The notes: generated by a model not told the origin, from the sequence alone. Shown: positions 27,965-36,519, numbered from the stretch's first letter. The stretch: DNA of 64,000 nt from Actinoalloteichus fjordicus (GCF_001941625.1 NZ_CP016076.1:3658001-3722000); one strand, 5' to 3'. A program made the numbers and translations.

Positions 27965-28950
27965 CGGGGGACCTCCGGTGTCGAAGACGACGGCGATGAA
28001 GACGAAGCGGGAGAACTCGAGGGCCTCCCGTGCACCTGAACTCCGGAATCACGCCGTCGTTTCGACCGAACGGCCTCGGTTTTCTCCGACGAGCCACAAC
28101 GCGGTCGTGTCACCGACGGTGACGATGTGGGGGTGGTGGCGGCCGTGGTGACGGTCAGGGTGTCGGCCACCCGACGTGCCGGATCGCCGCCGTCGTCCGC
28201 GTCGTCGATGTCCTGGAGGAGGTAGGCCGCGAGCCGGTGCTCGGCGCGGCGACGGGCCTGGTGCACCGTCGCGTAGGAGGCATCCCGTTCGGCGACGACC
28301 GCGGCCAGCGGCCTGCCCTCCAGCCGGGTCGCGGCGATCAACTCCGCGTCGGCGGCGGTGATCACCTTGTCGGCGACGGCGCGCGCCAGGACGAAGTCCG
28401 GGTGCCCCCACGGCGGGACCGGCGCGGCCGAGCGCACGGCCTGACCAGTGGGCTGCGGCGCGTCCAAGGCCTCGCGCACAGCGGCGTGCCCGGCCCGGTA
28501 GGCGGCCCACCGCAGCCGCAGCATCACCCGAGGACGACGCAGATCCACCCGAGGCAACTCCGCGAGGAACCCGGTCAACACCGCAGCGTGGATGTCGGCG
28601 GGATCACCGGCGAACCGCGCCGACAACCGGCTCGCGATACCCAACAAGGCCGGCAGGCCGACCCCGACGCAGCCCACCGTCCACGCCGCGCCGTCGGTCC
28701 GCGCCAACAGCACCAGGTGCGCCCACACCGCATCGCGTACCGACTGCGGGCACCGTCGTGCCAGCAGCCGATCCCGCACCTCGTTCAACGGCACCCGCCG
28801 GTTCGGGAAGCCGGAAAACAGACGGCCGTCCAGCGACAACGGGTGCGGCCCGGTGACCAACAAGTCGAAGGCCGTCCGTGCGACGTCCAACGGCATCGCC
28901 ACGTGGGAATGACCGGACCGACGACCAGAAAACGAGTGAGGAGAAGACAT
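27955..28950 (-). CDS. Sigma-70-region-4-like protein at the head of the T4SS operon
   Basis: A 331-aa protein from ATG 28950, with CAGGAGC about 9 nt upstream. The N-terminal two thirds are helical, with Arg/Trp-rich segments (VMLRLRWAAYRAGHAAVREA). Residues about 185-250 form a region-4-like HTH (AELIAATRLEGRPLAAVVAE then RDASYATVHQARRRAEHRLA). The C-terminus is Ser-rich. Equivalent genes lead T4SS operons of actinobacterial ICEs and are often annotated as sigma factors. No region 2 is evident, so it may be a specialised activator rather than a true sigma factor. It is divergent from the methyltransferase/integrase operon. Confidence 0.65.
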   Translation of the reverse strand: MSSPHSFSGRRSGHSHVAMPLDVARTAFDLLVTGPHPLSLDGRLFSGFPNRRVPLNEVRDRLLARRCPQSVRDAVWAHLVLLARTDGAAWTVGCVGVGLPALLGIASRLSARFAGDPADIHAAVLTGFLAELPRVDLRRPRVMLRLRWAAYRAGHAAVREALDAPQPTGQAVRSAAPVPPWGHPDFVLARAVADKVITAADAELIAATRLEGRPLAAVVAERDASYATVHQARRRAEHRLAAYLLQDIDDADDGGDPARRVADTLTVTTAATTPTSSPSVTRPRCGSSEKTEAVRSKRRRDSGVQVHGRPSSSPASSSSPSSSTPEVPRCL

Positions 28951-29005
28951 GACATGCGCTCCTGTCGACGACGAGAAGAGGACGTCGACAGCAAGACACA
29001 GCGGG

Positions 29006-29044
29006 TACTACACCCCTACTACCGAACTACTACACGACTACTAC
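29006..29044 (+). repeat. Four TACTAC direct repeats with exact 11-bp phasing
   Basis: TACTAC begins at 29006, 29017, 29028 and 29039. The five-base spacers alternate in pattern (accc-c, cgaac, acgac, cgccc). An 11-bp period puts all repeats on one face of the helix, typical of iterons or of a cooperatively bound operator. Confidence 0.85.
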
Positions 29045-29145
29045 CGCCCCAACAGAAAAGATCACCATCCGGCTCCGCGAAGGTCGCCATGCACCTCTGG
29101 CAAAGATCAGTCGGCCTCTGCCGAACGACGTCACCAGAATCGACG

Positions 29146-29209
29146 GTAGTACCGTATGACCTGCTACTTGCTGGCCCAGTAGTAGATCGGTAGTAGCTCT
29201 GTCGTAGTG
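29146..29209 (-). repeat. Opposite-facing GTAGTA repeat set
   Basis: GTAGTA starts at 29146, 29179 and 29190, and the near-match GTCGTA at 29201. These positions are all 11 bp or multiples of 11 bp apart (33, 11, 11). The set is the reverse complement of the TACTAC array about 100 bp away, so the whole arrangement is a large, loose inverted repeat. Confidence 0.75.
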
Positions 29210-29544
29210 CCGTGGCAGGCAGATGCGGACTGCACTACGACCAAGATTCACGCGGACTGGTTCATCGTCGAGAACCGGCACGGAATCGACTCGTCAGCTG
29301 AGCGGTCCCGCGCAGCTGAACCACGTCGCATGCTCATAGTGGCGACGGAATTCCGAAGACCAGCATCTCTCCCGCTATGCCGTCGAATTCCCCACCTAGT
29401 TCGCATCTGCGTCAGGTCCGCAGACAAGTCCGAGGGAACACGGTGGGAGACACAAAACCGTAGATCGGCTGTCGAAAACAGGTCCACATCACGGAGTTCA
29501 GGGATGTCAGCGAAACACCACTCCCGCACCGTGGAAGGCAGCCC

Positions 29545-30468
29545 ATGAACTCACCCGATCACCCGCCCACCCCGCGACACGCCAGCCTGACCCGGGCGCC
29601 CCGGACGTCCCACCCGACGGCGGCGGGCCGCCGGGCGCAGGCCGCCCGGCCGACACGGATGCCCGCGATCCCGCCGACCGTCTGGTCCGCCTCGACCACT
29701 CACCCCAGCGCGCCCCGGGATCTGTGGCCCGTCGGGGTGATCTCCCAGATCGTGACGTCCTTCAGCCAGCGCGGTGACCATGTCCTGATCATCACCGCCG
29801 ACACCACGACCACCGAACGGATCGACTCGGTTGAGACGGCGACCAGAACCGGGGCCGGGGCCGGGGCTGTCGAGGCGGCGTTCGACGCTGTCACCACGGC
29901 GGGTCGCGTTGCCGGGATCACGGTGCTGTGGAATCGGCCGCTGTCTCACGAGTCCCCGGCACCGGCCTACTGGGCGAGTCTCGTCGCCGGCCCCGACCAC
30001 CCGGCCGCCGCCGGCGAACGCCCGCAATCGGATCCGATCGTCGAGGACGACAGCGTCCAGCCGAGGGCGGATCTGATCATCGCGGCCGTGCCGCCGTCCT
30101 GGACCCGACACCGCCGAATTGACCACCTGGCGTTGCAGGCCGCCCGTCTGCTGCGGACCGGCGGGATCCTGGCTGTCCTCACCCACAGTGACGTCAGGGA
30201 GTGGCAGCTGGTCGACCCGACCGGCCCGGTCGTCACCGCCGGCCAGAACGCCGACCTGCTCTACCTCCAACACATCGTGGCGCTGCACCACACCACCGAC
30301 GAGCCCTCGGACAGCGAGGTCGTCGGCACCGCCGCATCGGACGTCGACCGGCCGCAGCCGCACCGACGGGTGCATTCCGACGTCCTGGTCTTCGCCCAGC
30401 CTCACGACCACGAACCCCCTCCGACGTCGGCCGTCACCGCGACCGTTCCCTCGCAGGTCATCCGATGA
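29545..30468 (+). CDS. Methyltransferase-like protein lacking clear catalytic motifs
   Basis: A 307-aa protein from ATG 29545 with GGAAGG upstream. The central part has a Rossmann-like rhythm (GDHVLIITADTTTTERIDSV; LIIAAVPPSWTRHRR; ARLLRTGGILAVLTHSDVRE) resembling a class I methyltransferase, and the GGILAVLTH strand-turn matches the region after motif VI. The AdoMet-binding FxGxG motif and a catalytic DPPY/SPPY are not visible, so it may be a degenerate or regulatory subunit. It overlaps the next gene as ATGA, so the two proteins are probably made together. Similar pairs occur on actinobacterial ICEs (family knowledge). Confidence 0.6.
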   Translation: MNSPDHPPTPRHASLTRAPRTSHPTAAGRRAQAARPTRMPAIPPTVWSASTTHPSAPRDLWPVGVISQIVTSFSQRGDHVLIITADTTTTERIDSVETATRTGAGAGAVEAAFDAVTTAGRVAGITVLWNRPLSHESPAPAYWASLVAGPDHPAAAGERPQSDPIVEDDSVQPRADLIIAAVPPSWTRHRRIDHLALQAARLLRTGGILAVLTHSDVREWQLVDPTGPVVTAGQNADLLYLQHIVALHHTTDEPSDSEVVGTAASDVDRPQPHRRVHSDVLVFAQPHDHEPPPTSAVTATVPSQVIR

Positions 30469-31592
30469 CTCCCCGGCGCGTTCCCCGCCGCGACGCCGTC
30501 ACCCCCGAGCAGAGAAGGACTCTGATGCCGCAGGCCACCCCCGAGTTCCCCGGCGACGACAGCCCGACCGTGCCGATTCCCCGCGCCGAGATCGATCGGA
30601 TCGACCGACGGGCCCGCTCGCGGGCTGCCGGTTCGGTGCACGAGATCTCACCGCCTGGTTCGGTGTCGGGGTCGGTGTGGATGACCGCGCAGCAGTCGCC
30701 CGGTGCTCAGCGCAAGGGCCGCTACATCGCCGAGTCCACGGCGCATCCAGCGAAGATGCTCCCGGCGGTCGCCGCCCACGCCATCGCTCACTACACCACA
30801 CCGGGTGAGCTGGTCTTGGACCCGATGTGCGGTATCGGCACCACCCTCGTGGAGGCCGCTCATCTCGGCCGACGAGCGATCGGCCTCGAGTACGAACCGC
30901 ACTGGGCGCAGGTCGCCGCGGCGAACCTCGATCTCGCCCGCCGCGCCCGCCCCGAGGTCGACGCCGCGGTGTTCCAGGGCGACGCCCGCCAGCTCCTCCA
31001 TGTCCTTCCCGAGGTTCGGGGTCAGGTCGCGCTGGTGGTCACCTCGCCGCCCTACGGGCCCTCCACCCACGGGCAGGTCTCCGTCGTCCCCGGCGGCGGA
31101 GTCCACAAATACCACCACCTCTACGGCAACACCCTCGACCGAGGGAACCTCGCCAACATCGGCCACCACCGACTGCTCTCCGGGTTCACCCGCATCCTCA
31201 CCGGCTGCGCCGCCCTGCTCCGGCCCGGCGGGCACATCGCCGTCACCCTGCGGCCCTGGCGGGAACACGCCGAGCTGATCGACCTGCCCGCCCAGATCCA
31301 GGCCTGCGGCACCCACGCCGGGCTCATCCCCGTCGAACGCTGCGTGGCCCTGCTCGCCCGCCACGACGACAACGGCCAGATCATCCCGCGCGGATCGTTC
31401 TTCCAACGCGACTTCCTCCGCAAGCAACGAGAGCGCGGATTGCCCCTCCACCTCATCGCGCACGAAGACGTCCTCATCTTCCGCACCCCACTGACCGAGG
31501 AAGACGCCGAACAACCCACCGGGCCCGCCAGCACGAACCACACCCGGACCTCCCGGCCGCTGGCGGAGCTCGCCACCGAGCAGGTCGCATGA
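30465..31592 (+). CDS. DNA amino-methyltransferase (N4-cytosine/N6-adenine type)
   Basis: A 375-aa protein starting inside the previous stop (ATGA at 30465). Motif I is LVLDPMCGIGTTLVEAA near residues 116-132 and the catalytic motif IV is VTSPPYG near 192-198, diagnostic of exocyclic-amino DNA methyltransferases. The conserved ESTAHPAKMLPAVAAHAI ahead of motif I matches the target-DNA handling segment of such enzymes. It would methylate a specific DNA site using AdoMet. No cognate endonuclease gene is adjacent, so it is an orphan or an element-protecting enzyme. The next gene overlaps its stop. Confidence 0.85.
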   Translation: MTPRRVPRRDAVTPEQRRTLMPQATPEFPGDDSPTVPIPRAEIDRIDRRARSRAAGSVHEISPPGSVSGSVWMTAQQSPGAQRKGRYIAESTAHPAKMLPAVAAHAIAHYTTPGELVLDPMCGIGTTLVEAAHLGRRAIGLEYEPHWAQVAAANLDLARRARPEVDAAVFQGDARQLLHVLPEVRGQVALVVTSPPYGPSTHGQVSVVPGGGVHKYHHLYGNTLDRGNLANIGHHRLLSGFTRILTGCAALLRPGGHIAVTLRPWREHAELIDLPAQIQACGTHAGLIPVERCVALLARHDDNGQIIPRGSFFQRDFLRKQRERGLPLHLIAHEDVLIFRTPLTEEDAEQPTGPASTNHTRTSRPLAELATEQVA

Positions 31593-31762
31593 GCACCCGT
31601 GTGCACTGCCACGCCTGCGGACTCCGCCGCCACTACCGACACCCCGACACCGCACGCACCGCCGCCGACCACCACCGCTGCCCGACACCACCACGCACCA
31701 CCCGCGCCTGCCAGGCCAAGCCCATCACCGACCAGCACCGGTCAGAGAGGGGCGCATGGTGA
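31589..31762 (+). CDS. Small zinc-finger-like peptide between methyltransferases
   Basis: A 57-aa protein whose ATG (31589) overlaps the previous stop as ATGA and whose end overlaps the next start by 7 nt. It begins MSTRVHCHACGLRRHYRHPD; the CxAC pair plus the later HHRC and Cys/His positions could bind one zinc. It is too short for most gene finders but is locked into the operon by both overlaps. Function unknown. Confidence 0.6.
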   Translation: MSTRVHCHACGLRRHYRHPDTARTAADHHRCPTPPRTTRACQAKPITDQHRSERGAW

Positions 31763-33090
31763 CCGCCCCCGACCTCAAACACGTGGACACGAGACCGGTC
31801 ATCGGATCCCTCTGCACCGGAACCGGGGCACTGGACCTCGGAGTGCTCGCCGCGCTCGGAGGCGGGCGGGTGGCATGGTGCGCCGACCCCGACCCTCACG
31901 TCCGCAGCATCCTGGCCGCGCGCATGCCCGGCATCCCCAACTTCGGGGATCTTCGCGCCGTGGACTGGGCTCGAGTCGAGCCGGTCGACCTCGTCACCGT
32001 CGGCTTCCCCTGCCAAGACATCTCCGCCGCCGGACGACGCGCCGGCATCCGAGAAGGGACCCGCAGTGGACTCTGGACCTCGATCATGGCGGCCCTTCGC
32101 CTCCTACGACCCGCCTACATCCTCGTGGAGAACGTCGCCGCCCTCCGCTGGCGACACGGCGGACTCGACACCGTACTCGCAGACCTGGCCCAAGCAGGGT
32201 TCGATGCGCTCTGGCGAAGCGTTCGCGCCAGCGACGTCGGGGCGCCGCACCGTAGGGAGAGGGTCTTCCTCCTCGCCTGGCAAAAACCAGACACGTCCGG
32301 ATCATCGATCAAGACGTCGAGCCGCTTCTGGAGTGGACCAAACACTCCGATATGCCAACAGCACGGCACCGCTGGCGGAGAACCGCAAGGGCGGGGTTAC
32401 GAACTGATCCGGTCCTCGACCTGGCTTCCGACTGCTCTGGCCGGGATCTTCCCGAACGATGGTGAAATCACCGACCACAACGTCGTCCACCATCCGCCGG
32501 ACGGAATCGACAGCTTCAGCAAGCCGCTGTCCACCGCCGTCCCGCGCCTACCACCACGTATCGCCGCCGACAGCCCTCAGGATCTGTCGACCTTCGCACT
32601 ACTGCCCACGCCTCGCGCCACGGAAGGCAGCAAAGGCAGCCCCAACCAACGCGGCTCCAAGGGGGACCTCACTCTTTCCTCAACGATCGTCCGGCTCCCA
32701 GCTGGCGACGCCGACCGACATCCAGCCAGCAAGGTCGACTGGCGCGACTACGCCTCGGCTATCCGTCGATGGGAACAGGTCCTCGACCGCCCACCGCCGC
32801 CACCCACCGAGCCCGGCCGGAATGGCAGACGACGCCTGGCCCCCGAGTTCGTTGAATGGACCATGGGCTTACCGCCTGGCTGGATCACCGACCTCGGCCT
32901 TCCCCGCGTCGCCCAACTCCGAGCATTAGGGAACGCCGTCGTCCCCCACCAAGCTGCCTGGGCGATACGACTGCTGCTCGATGAGCTGGGCGCACACACT
33001 GTCCGCTCGACCTGGGCACGTCCGCCGCAACGGCCTTGCGAGCGCGAACCCTCGAGCCCATGCAGCAGTTCACCATCCCGATCGCTCTGA
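31756..33090 (+). CDS. C5-cytosine DNA methyltransferase
   Basis: A 444-aa protein. Motif I is GSLCTGTGALDLGVLAALGG near residue 16, motif IV is VGFPCQDIS with the catalytic Cys at about 86, motif VI is ILVENV near 124, motif VIII is APHRRERVFLLAW, and motif X is LRALGNAVVPHQAAWAI near 389. The target-recognition region (about 190-330) is long and of different composition. It makes 5-methylcytosine at a sequence-specific site. It shares a tight operon with an amino-methyltransferase, an AbrB-like protein and an integrase, with no restriction enzyme, which fits an anti-restriction or regulatory function for a mobile element. Confidence 0.88.
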   Translation: MVTAPDLKHVDTRPVIGSLCTGTGALDLGVLAALGGGRVAWCADPDPHVRSILAARMPGIPNFGDLRAVDWARVEPVDLVTVGFPCQDISAAGRRAGIREGTRSGLWTSIMAALRLLRPAYILVENVAALRWRHGGLDTVLADLAQAGFDALWRSVRASDVGAPHRRERVFLLAWQKPDTSGSSIKTSSRFWSGPNTPICQQHGTAGGEPQGRGYELIRSSTWLPTALAGIFPNDGEITDHNVVHHPPDGIDSFSKPLSTAVPRLPPRIAADSPQDLSTFALLPTPRATEGSKGSPNQRGSKGDLTLSSTIVRLPAGDADRHPASKVDWRDYASAIRRWEQVLDRPPPPPTEPGRNGRRRLAPEFVEWTMGLPPGWITDLGLPRVAQLRALGNAVVPHQAAWAIRLLLDELGAHTVRSTWARPPQRPCEREPSSPCSSSPSRSL

Positions 33091-33115
33091 ATCACGCCTC
33101 GACACAAGGGAATCC

Positions 33116-33706
33116 ATGATGCCCTCAGACGACCACCACGAAGCCTCAGACTCGATCAGCAACAGTGCGCGGCCCAGAACCGTCGAACCCAACGGCAGCG
33201 ACCGAAGCCCCATCCCGCCGCCGTCGGTCTCGCCCGTTCTATCCGGCGAACGATCCGAGTCGCTCAGTTCTCGTCTTGCCACAGCCATCACGAGCAGCGG
33301 GTCCTCGACACGGGGAGAGACGCCGGGCCTGCCGATCGCTCAGTTGAGCACACCCACACGAGACGATTCGGTCTATCACGTCGTCACGACGATCGACGGC
33401 CGAGGAAGGCTCGCGGATAGATCACCTCTGCGGCTTCTAGCCTGGTGGCCGAACTGCCCGGTCACGATCAGGGTGGTCCATGGTCGTCTCATCGTCATCA
33501 CCCCATCTCCCGGGCAAGGCACCATCACACGCCAAGGACACCTGCGGCTACCAGCGGCCATCCGGCACACGTGTCGTCTTCAACCCGGCGACCGGCTCCT
33601 CGTCGCCGCATGCCCGGACCGCAACCTTCTGGCCATCTACCCAACTCCCACACTGAATGCCCTCCTGCTGACCTATCACCAGTCAGAACACAACGAGGTC
33701 AGCTGA
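33116..33706 (+). CDS. AbrB/SpoVT-like protein ahead of the integrase
   Basis: A 196-aa protein from ATG 33116 (two adjacent Met codons). After a disordered Ser/Pro-rich half come two swapped-hairpin-like repeats: VVTTIDGRGRLADRSPLRLL with TIRVVHGRLIVIT, and TITRQGHLRLPAAIRHTCRL followed by QPGDRLLVAACPDRNLLAIY. The second is a clear SpoVT/AbrB DNA-binding motif. The stop overlaps the integrase start (TGATG at 33704-33708), so the two are translationally coupled. It is likely a DNA-binding partner or recombination directionality factor of the integrase, by context. Confidence 0.7.
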   Translation: MMPSDDHHEASDSISNSARPRTVEPNGSDRSPIPPPSVSPVLSGERSESLSSRLATAITSSGSSTRGETPGLPIAQLSTPTRDDSVYHVVTTIDGRGRLADRSPLRLLAWWPNCPVTIRVVHGRLIVITPSPGQGTITRQGHLRLPAAIRHTCRLQPGDRLLVAACPDRNLLAIYPTPTLNALLLTYHQSEHNEVS

Positions 33707-34704
33707 TGAAGGACGACGACCTCGAGGCAGCGCGCCTCCTACTCACTCGCCTGGGCATTCACCCCCAACAACTCCTGAAAACCCCAACGACAGCCGCCGT
33801 TCCCACCATCGGTGACTACATCGACCGCGTCTCCCACGCCGTCCCCGTGGGGACACGCCGTGTCTACGACACGTACTGGCGGCGCATCGCGGAAGCCTGG
33901 GGTGATCGACGCATCGACGAGCTCACCCCGATGGACATCAAACAGTTCGCCGAACAGGTCAAGCTGCAGGTCGTCGTCCGACGAAACTCCCGAGGCGGAC
34001 GAAGCGCAGCCGAACATCTCATCGCCGCCCTCCGGTGTCTCTACCGACATGCCGTCGCCGACGGACTGATCTCCGAGAACCACAACCCAGCCACCCGCGT
34101 AGCCAAACCCAGACGACTGGCCACCACCCGACGCGCACTGCCCGACCGAGCACTCACCGAGATCAACGAGGTAGCAGGCACCACCGGAAGTGACCCCGAA
34201 CTCGACCTCCTCCTGCTACGCCTACACACCGAGACAGCCTGCCGCCGCGGCGGCGCACTGCAACTCCGCGCCACCCATCTAGACACAGAGCAATGCCTCA
34301 TCCGCCTATACGAGAAAGGCGAGACTGTCCGCTGGCAGCCGGTCTCCCCCACCTTGATGCGGCATCTCGTCGCCCACGGCGAAGAACGAGGCCTCAGGGG
34401 TGAGCATCTTCTCCGGTACCGCAACGGACAACCACTCACGGCACGCCGCTACGACCACCTCTGGCAACGTCTCGGGAAACACCTGCCCTGGGTCGCGACC
34501 CAACAGATCAGCACCCACTGGCTCCGACACACCACCCTCACCTGGGTCGAACGCAACTTCGGCTACGCCGTCGCCCGCGCCTACGCCGGACACAACGGCA
34601 AGAGCGACGCCGGGACCACCTCCACCTATGTCCGGGCCGACCTCCACGAGGTCGCGGAAGCCTTGGCCGCGCTGACTGGTGAGGCGCATCCGCTCAGCCG
34701 CTGA
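33706..34704 (+). CDS. Tyrosine recombinase/integrase
   Basis: A 332-aa protein. An N-terminal SAM-like domain (SHAVPVGTRRVYDTYWRRIA) leads into the catalytic domain. Catalytic Arg is in TETACRRGGAL near residue 179, Lys in YEKGETVRW, the HxLRH box is HWLRHTTLTW at about 271-280, the second His/Trp position is AYAGHNGK, and the nucleophile is Tyr 308 in TSTYVRAD. All five key positions are present, so it should be active in strand exchange. It is translationally coupled to the AbrB-like gene. The attachment site is not obvious: no tRNA gene was found next to it. Confidence 0.88.
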   Translation: MKDDDLEAARLLLTRLGIHPQQLLKTPTTAAVPTIGDYIDRVSHAVPVGTRRVYDTYWRRIAEAWGDRRIDELTPMDIKQFAEQVKLQVVVRRNSRGGRSAAEHLIAALRCLYRHAVADGLISENHNPATRVAKPRRLATTRRALPDRALTEINEVAGTTGSDPELDLLLLRLHTETACRRGGALQLRATHLDTEQCLIRLYEKGETVRWQPVSPTLMRHLVAHGEERGLRGEHLLRYRNGQPLTARRYDHLWQRLGKHLPWVATQQISTHWLRHTTLTWVERNFGYAVARAYAGHNGKSDAGTTSTYVRADLHEVAEALAALTGEAHPLSR

Positions 34705-34716
34705 AGTCCGGCAGAT

Positions 34717-34935
34717 CTATCGGAAGCTGGTTGCTGACGTCGGGTTCGGCACACGAACCCGCCACCACTCGGGATCGACGTCGCGATAGGGCAGCAGCCT
34801 CACCAGCGTCAATAACCGCCGCAACTCACGCATCCGGCGGGCGGCAGCCTGCCGGGAGAGATACCCAGCGCCTCGCCGATGTCCTCCAATCTCGCACCGA
34901 ACGGGGACGCCCGACGGGCACTGAGGATCTCCTCG
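34717..34935 (-). pseudogene. Remnant of a small HTH protein, frameshifted
   Basis: On the minus strand, EEILSARRASPFGARLEDIG followed by EALGIS reads in one frame. The natural continuation RQAAARRMRELRRLLTLVRL then LPYRDVDPEWWRVRVPNP is in another frame, ending at 34717. Joined, they give a short HTH (DIGEALGISRQAAARRM). The frame change lies near 34855. It converges on the integrase gene and abuts an IS481 remnant. Confidence 0.5.
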
Positions 34936-34937
34936 TC

Positions 34938-35086
34938 GACAGTCGGTTCACGTGTGGCGGCGCCGGTTCGAGAAAGAGGGGACACCGGACCTGGCAGACC
35001 GGTCGCGGCGACCGCGCACGAGCACAACTCGGACCCCGTCCGAGGTGGAGACGAGGATCTGCCGGGTACGTCGGGAGCATCCGTGG
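34938..35086 (+). repeat. Inverted repeat arm A (IS481 HTH segment)
   Basis: About 149 bp that is nearly identical to the reverse complement of 36377-36519. The main difference is a short insertion (cacaa) in this arm near 35024-35028. Together the arms flank 1.3 kb. Confidence 0.8.
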
Positions 35087-35486
35087 TGGTGTCCGGCGGA
35101 TCAGCCACAAACTCGGCGAGCGCGGGGGTTTCGCAGGCTCGTCGCGGGTGACGGGGCACTGAGTCCTGGCGCGCAACGGGCTGATCAACCAAGAGGAACA
35201 ACGGCACAAGCGAAAGTACGAGCGGTGGCAGCGCGCCGAGCCGATGCACCTGTGGCAGATGGACATCGTCGGCGGGGTGCCCTTGGCCGACGGCCGCAGC
35301 TGCAAACTCGTCACCGGCGTCGACGATCACTCCCGGTTCGCGATGGTCGCGACCGTGGTGACGACGGCATCGGGCCGGGCGGTATGCAGGGCGTTCACCG
35401 CAGCGATGCGCCGCTACGGCGTGCCATCGGAAGTATTGACGGATAAAGGGAAGCAGTTGTGTCAAACGGGCCCCCAGACGACTTGA
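34938..35486 (+). pseudogene. IS481-family transposase remnant
   Basis: An N-terminal HTH segment (VHVWRRRFEKEGTPDLADRS) lies near 34950-35090, frame-disrupted from the catalytic part. That part starts near 35165 (RNGLINQEEQRHKRKYERWQ) and includes HLWQMDIV (first catalytic Asp), TGVDDHSRF and YGVPSEVLTDKGKQ (second Asp). The gene breaks off at about 35465 without the catalytic Glu. Several frameshifts are needed. A second copy of its HTH segment is inverted at 36377-36519. Confidence 0.8.
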
Positions 35487-35872
35487 CGCTGATGTCGTTC
35501 ATAGCTGTTCGACCTCGACAGAGGAGCTGAACCGCACCACGCAGATGGAAAGCACGTTCATCACGTGAACCTCTGGCAGAGGGGGTCGGTGCCTGCTACT
35601 TCGTCTCAGTGACGACACTCCGGTGGTCTGCCGCGCGATGGCGTCGGCGATCACAGCGGAGCGGTCGGCCGAGCCGTCCTTGCGGCATGCGGCGAAGGTC
35701 TTCGTCGCGGAGAAGCAGGCTGCTCCGTATGAGCGGCCAGTTCAGCGGCGGTCGCGTCGAGATCCGGCGCGAAAGGCATTGCGAGCCCAAGTGCCCGTGG
35801 CCGGACGACGAGGTGAAACGCCTTCGCCTGATGCCATGCTTCTCCTCAATGATCCCGACTGCGTCAACATCG

Positions 35873-36184
35873 TTACGGGCGCCGTCGCGATATCGGCTCG
35901 CCAACAAACTTCCCGGGTCTGTTAGCTGCAGCACAGGAGCGGCGTCGCTTTTCGCGATGCTCGCGCCGATCGCGTCGAACCACGGCTCGCCAACGGCGGC
36001 GAGCCGCACGCTTCTCGGCCCGGTACTGCCAGAAGGCGACCCACCACGCAACGCGCTCGTCTGAGCGCTCCGGAAACACGCGGCTGATGATCCGAAAGAT
36101 CATCAAGCAGGCAGCTGACGCCGCCATAGTTGCAAACGCGAATACAATGACCCAGCTCGACGTCCCGGGTGGAAGGGTGACCAC
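35873..36184 (-). CDS. Possible small membrane protein
   Basis: A 103-aa frame starting GTG 36184 (MVTLPPGTSSWVIVFAFATM). It has one hydrophobic helix (WVIVFAFATMAASAACLMIF) followed by a strongly basic segment (EKRAARRRWRAVVRRDRREH). It lies between the two inverted IS481 fragments. I do not recognise the family. The surrounding sequence to about 35600 may hold a frame-disrupted extension. Low confidence. Confidence 0.35.
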   Translation of the reverse strand: MVTLPPGTSSWVIVFAFATMAASAACLMIFRIISRVFPERSDERVAWWVAFWQYRAEKRAARRRWRAVVRRDRREHREKRRRSCAAANRPGKFVGEPISRRRP

Positions 36185-36376
36185 TCGCGACTCCTAACCT
36201 CGCAGTCTGCCCGTGAAGGGCCTTCTGCTAGTAGGGAGCGGGGCCGTGGCCTGGTTAGCGGTGGTTGCAGTGAAACGTCTGCTACAGGGCAGCGCAAAAC
36301 CGGCCAACGTTGTGGCTCTTAGAGAGTATGCCACGGAGCCTTGCTGTACTGCTTCATCTGGGTGAGTCCTCCTGCC

Positions 36377-36519
36377 CCACGGATGCTCCCGACGTACCCG
36401 GCAGATCCTCGTCTCCACCTCGGACGGGGTCCGACTCGTGCGCGGTCGCCGCGACCGGTCTGCCAGGTCCGGTGTCCCCTCTTTCTCGAACCGGCGCCGC
36501 CACACGTGAACCGACTGTC
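36377..36519 (-). repeat. Inverted repeat arm B (IS481 HTH segment)
   Basis: Reverse-complement counterpart of 34938-35086. Recombination between the arms could invert the enclosed 35087-36376 segment. Confidence 0.8.

Larger units (their letters stand above)
28951..29544. promoter_or_regulatory. Divergent intergenic control region of the ICE-like block
   Basis: A 594-bp gene-free region between the leftward T4SS operon and the rightward methyltransferase-integrase operon. It holds a four-copy TACTAC array at 29006-29044, an oppositely oriented GTAGTA set at 29146-29209, and a lower-GC stretch from about 29210 to 29520. Both operon promoters must lie here. An origin of transfer or replication is also possible. 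Confidence 0.7.

Noticed and set aside
34660-34760. Attachment site or tRNA gene next to the integrase
   Set aside because: I looked for tRNA features and for a direct repeat shared with the far side of the T4SS block and found neither, so the element boundaries remain undefined.
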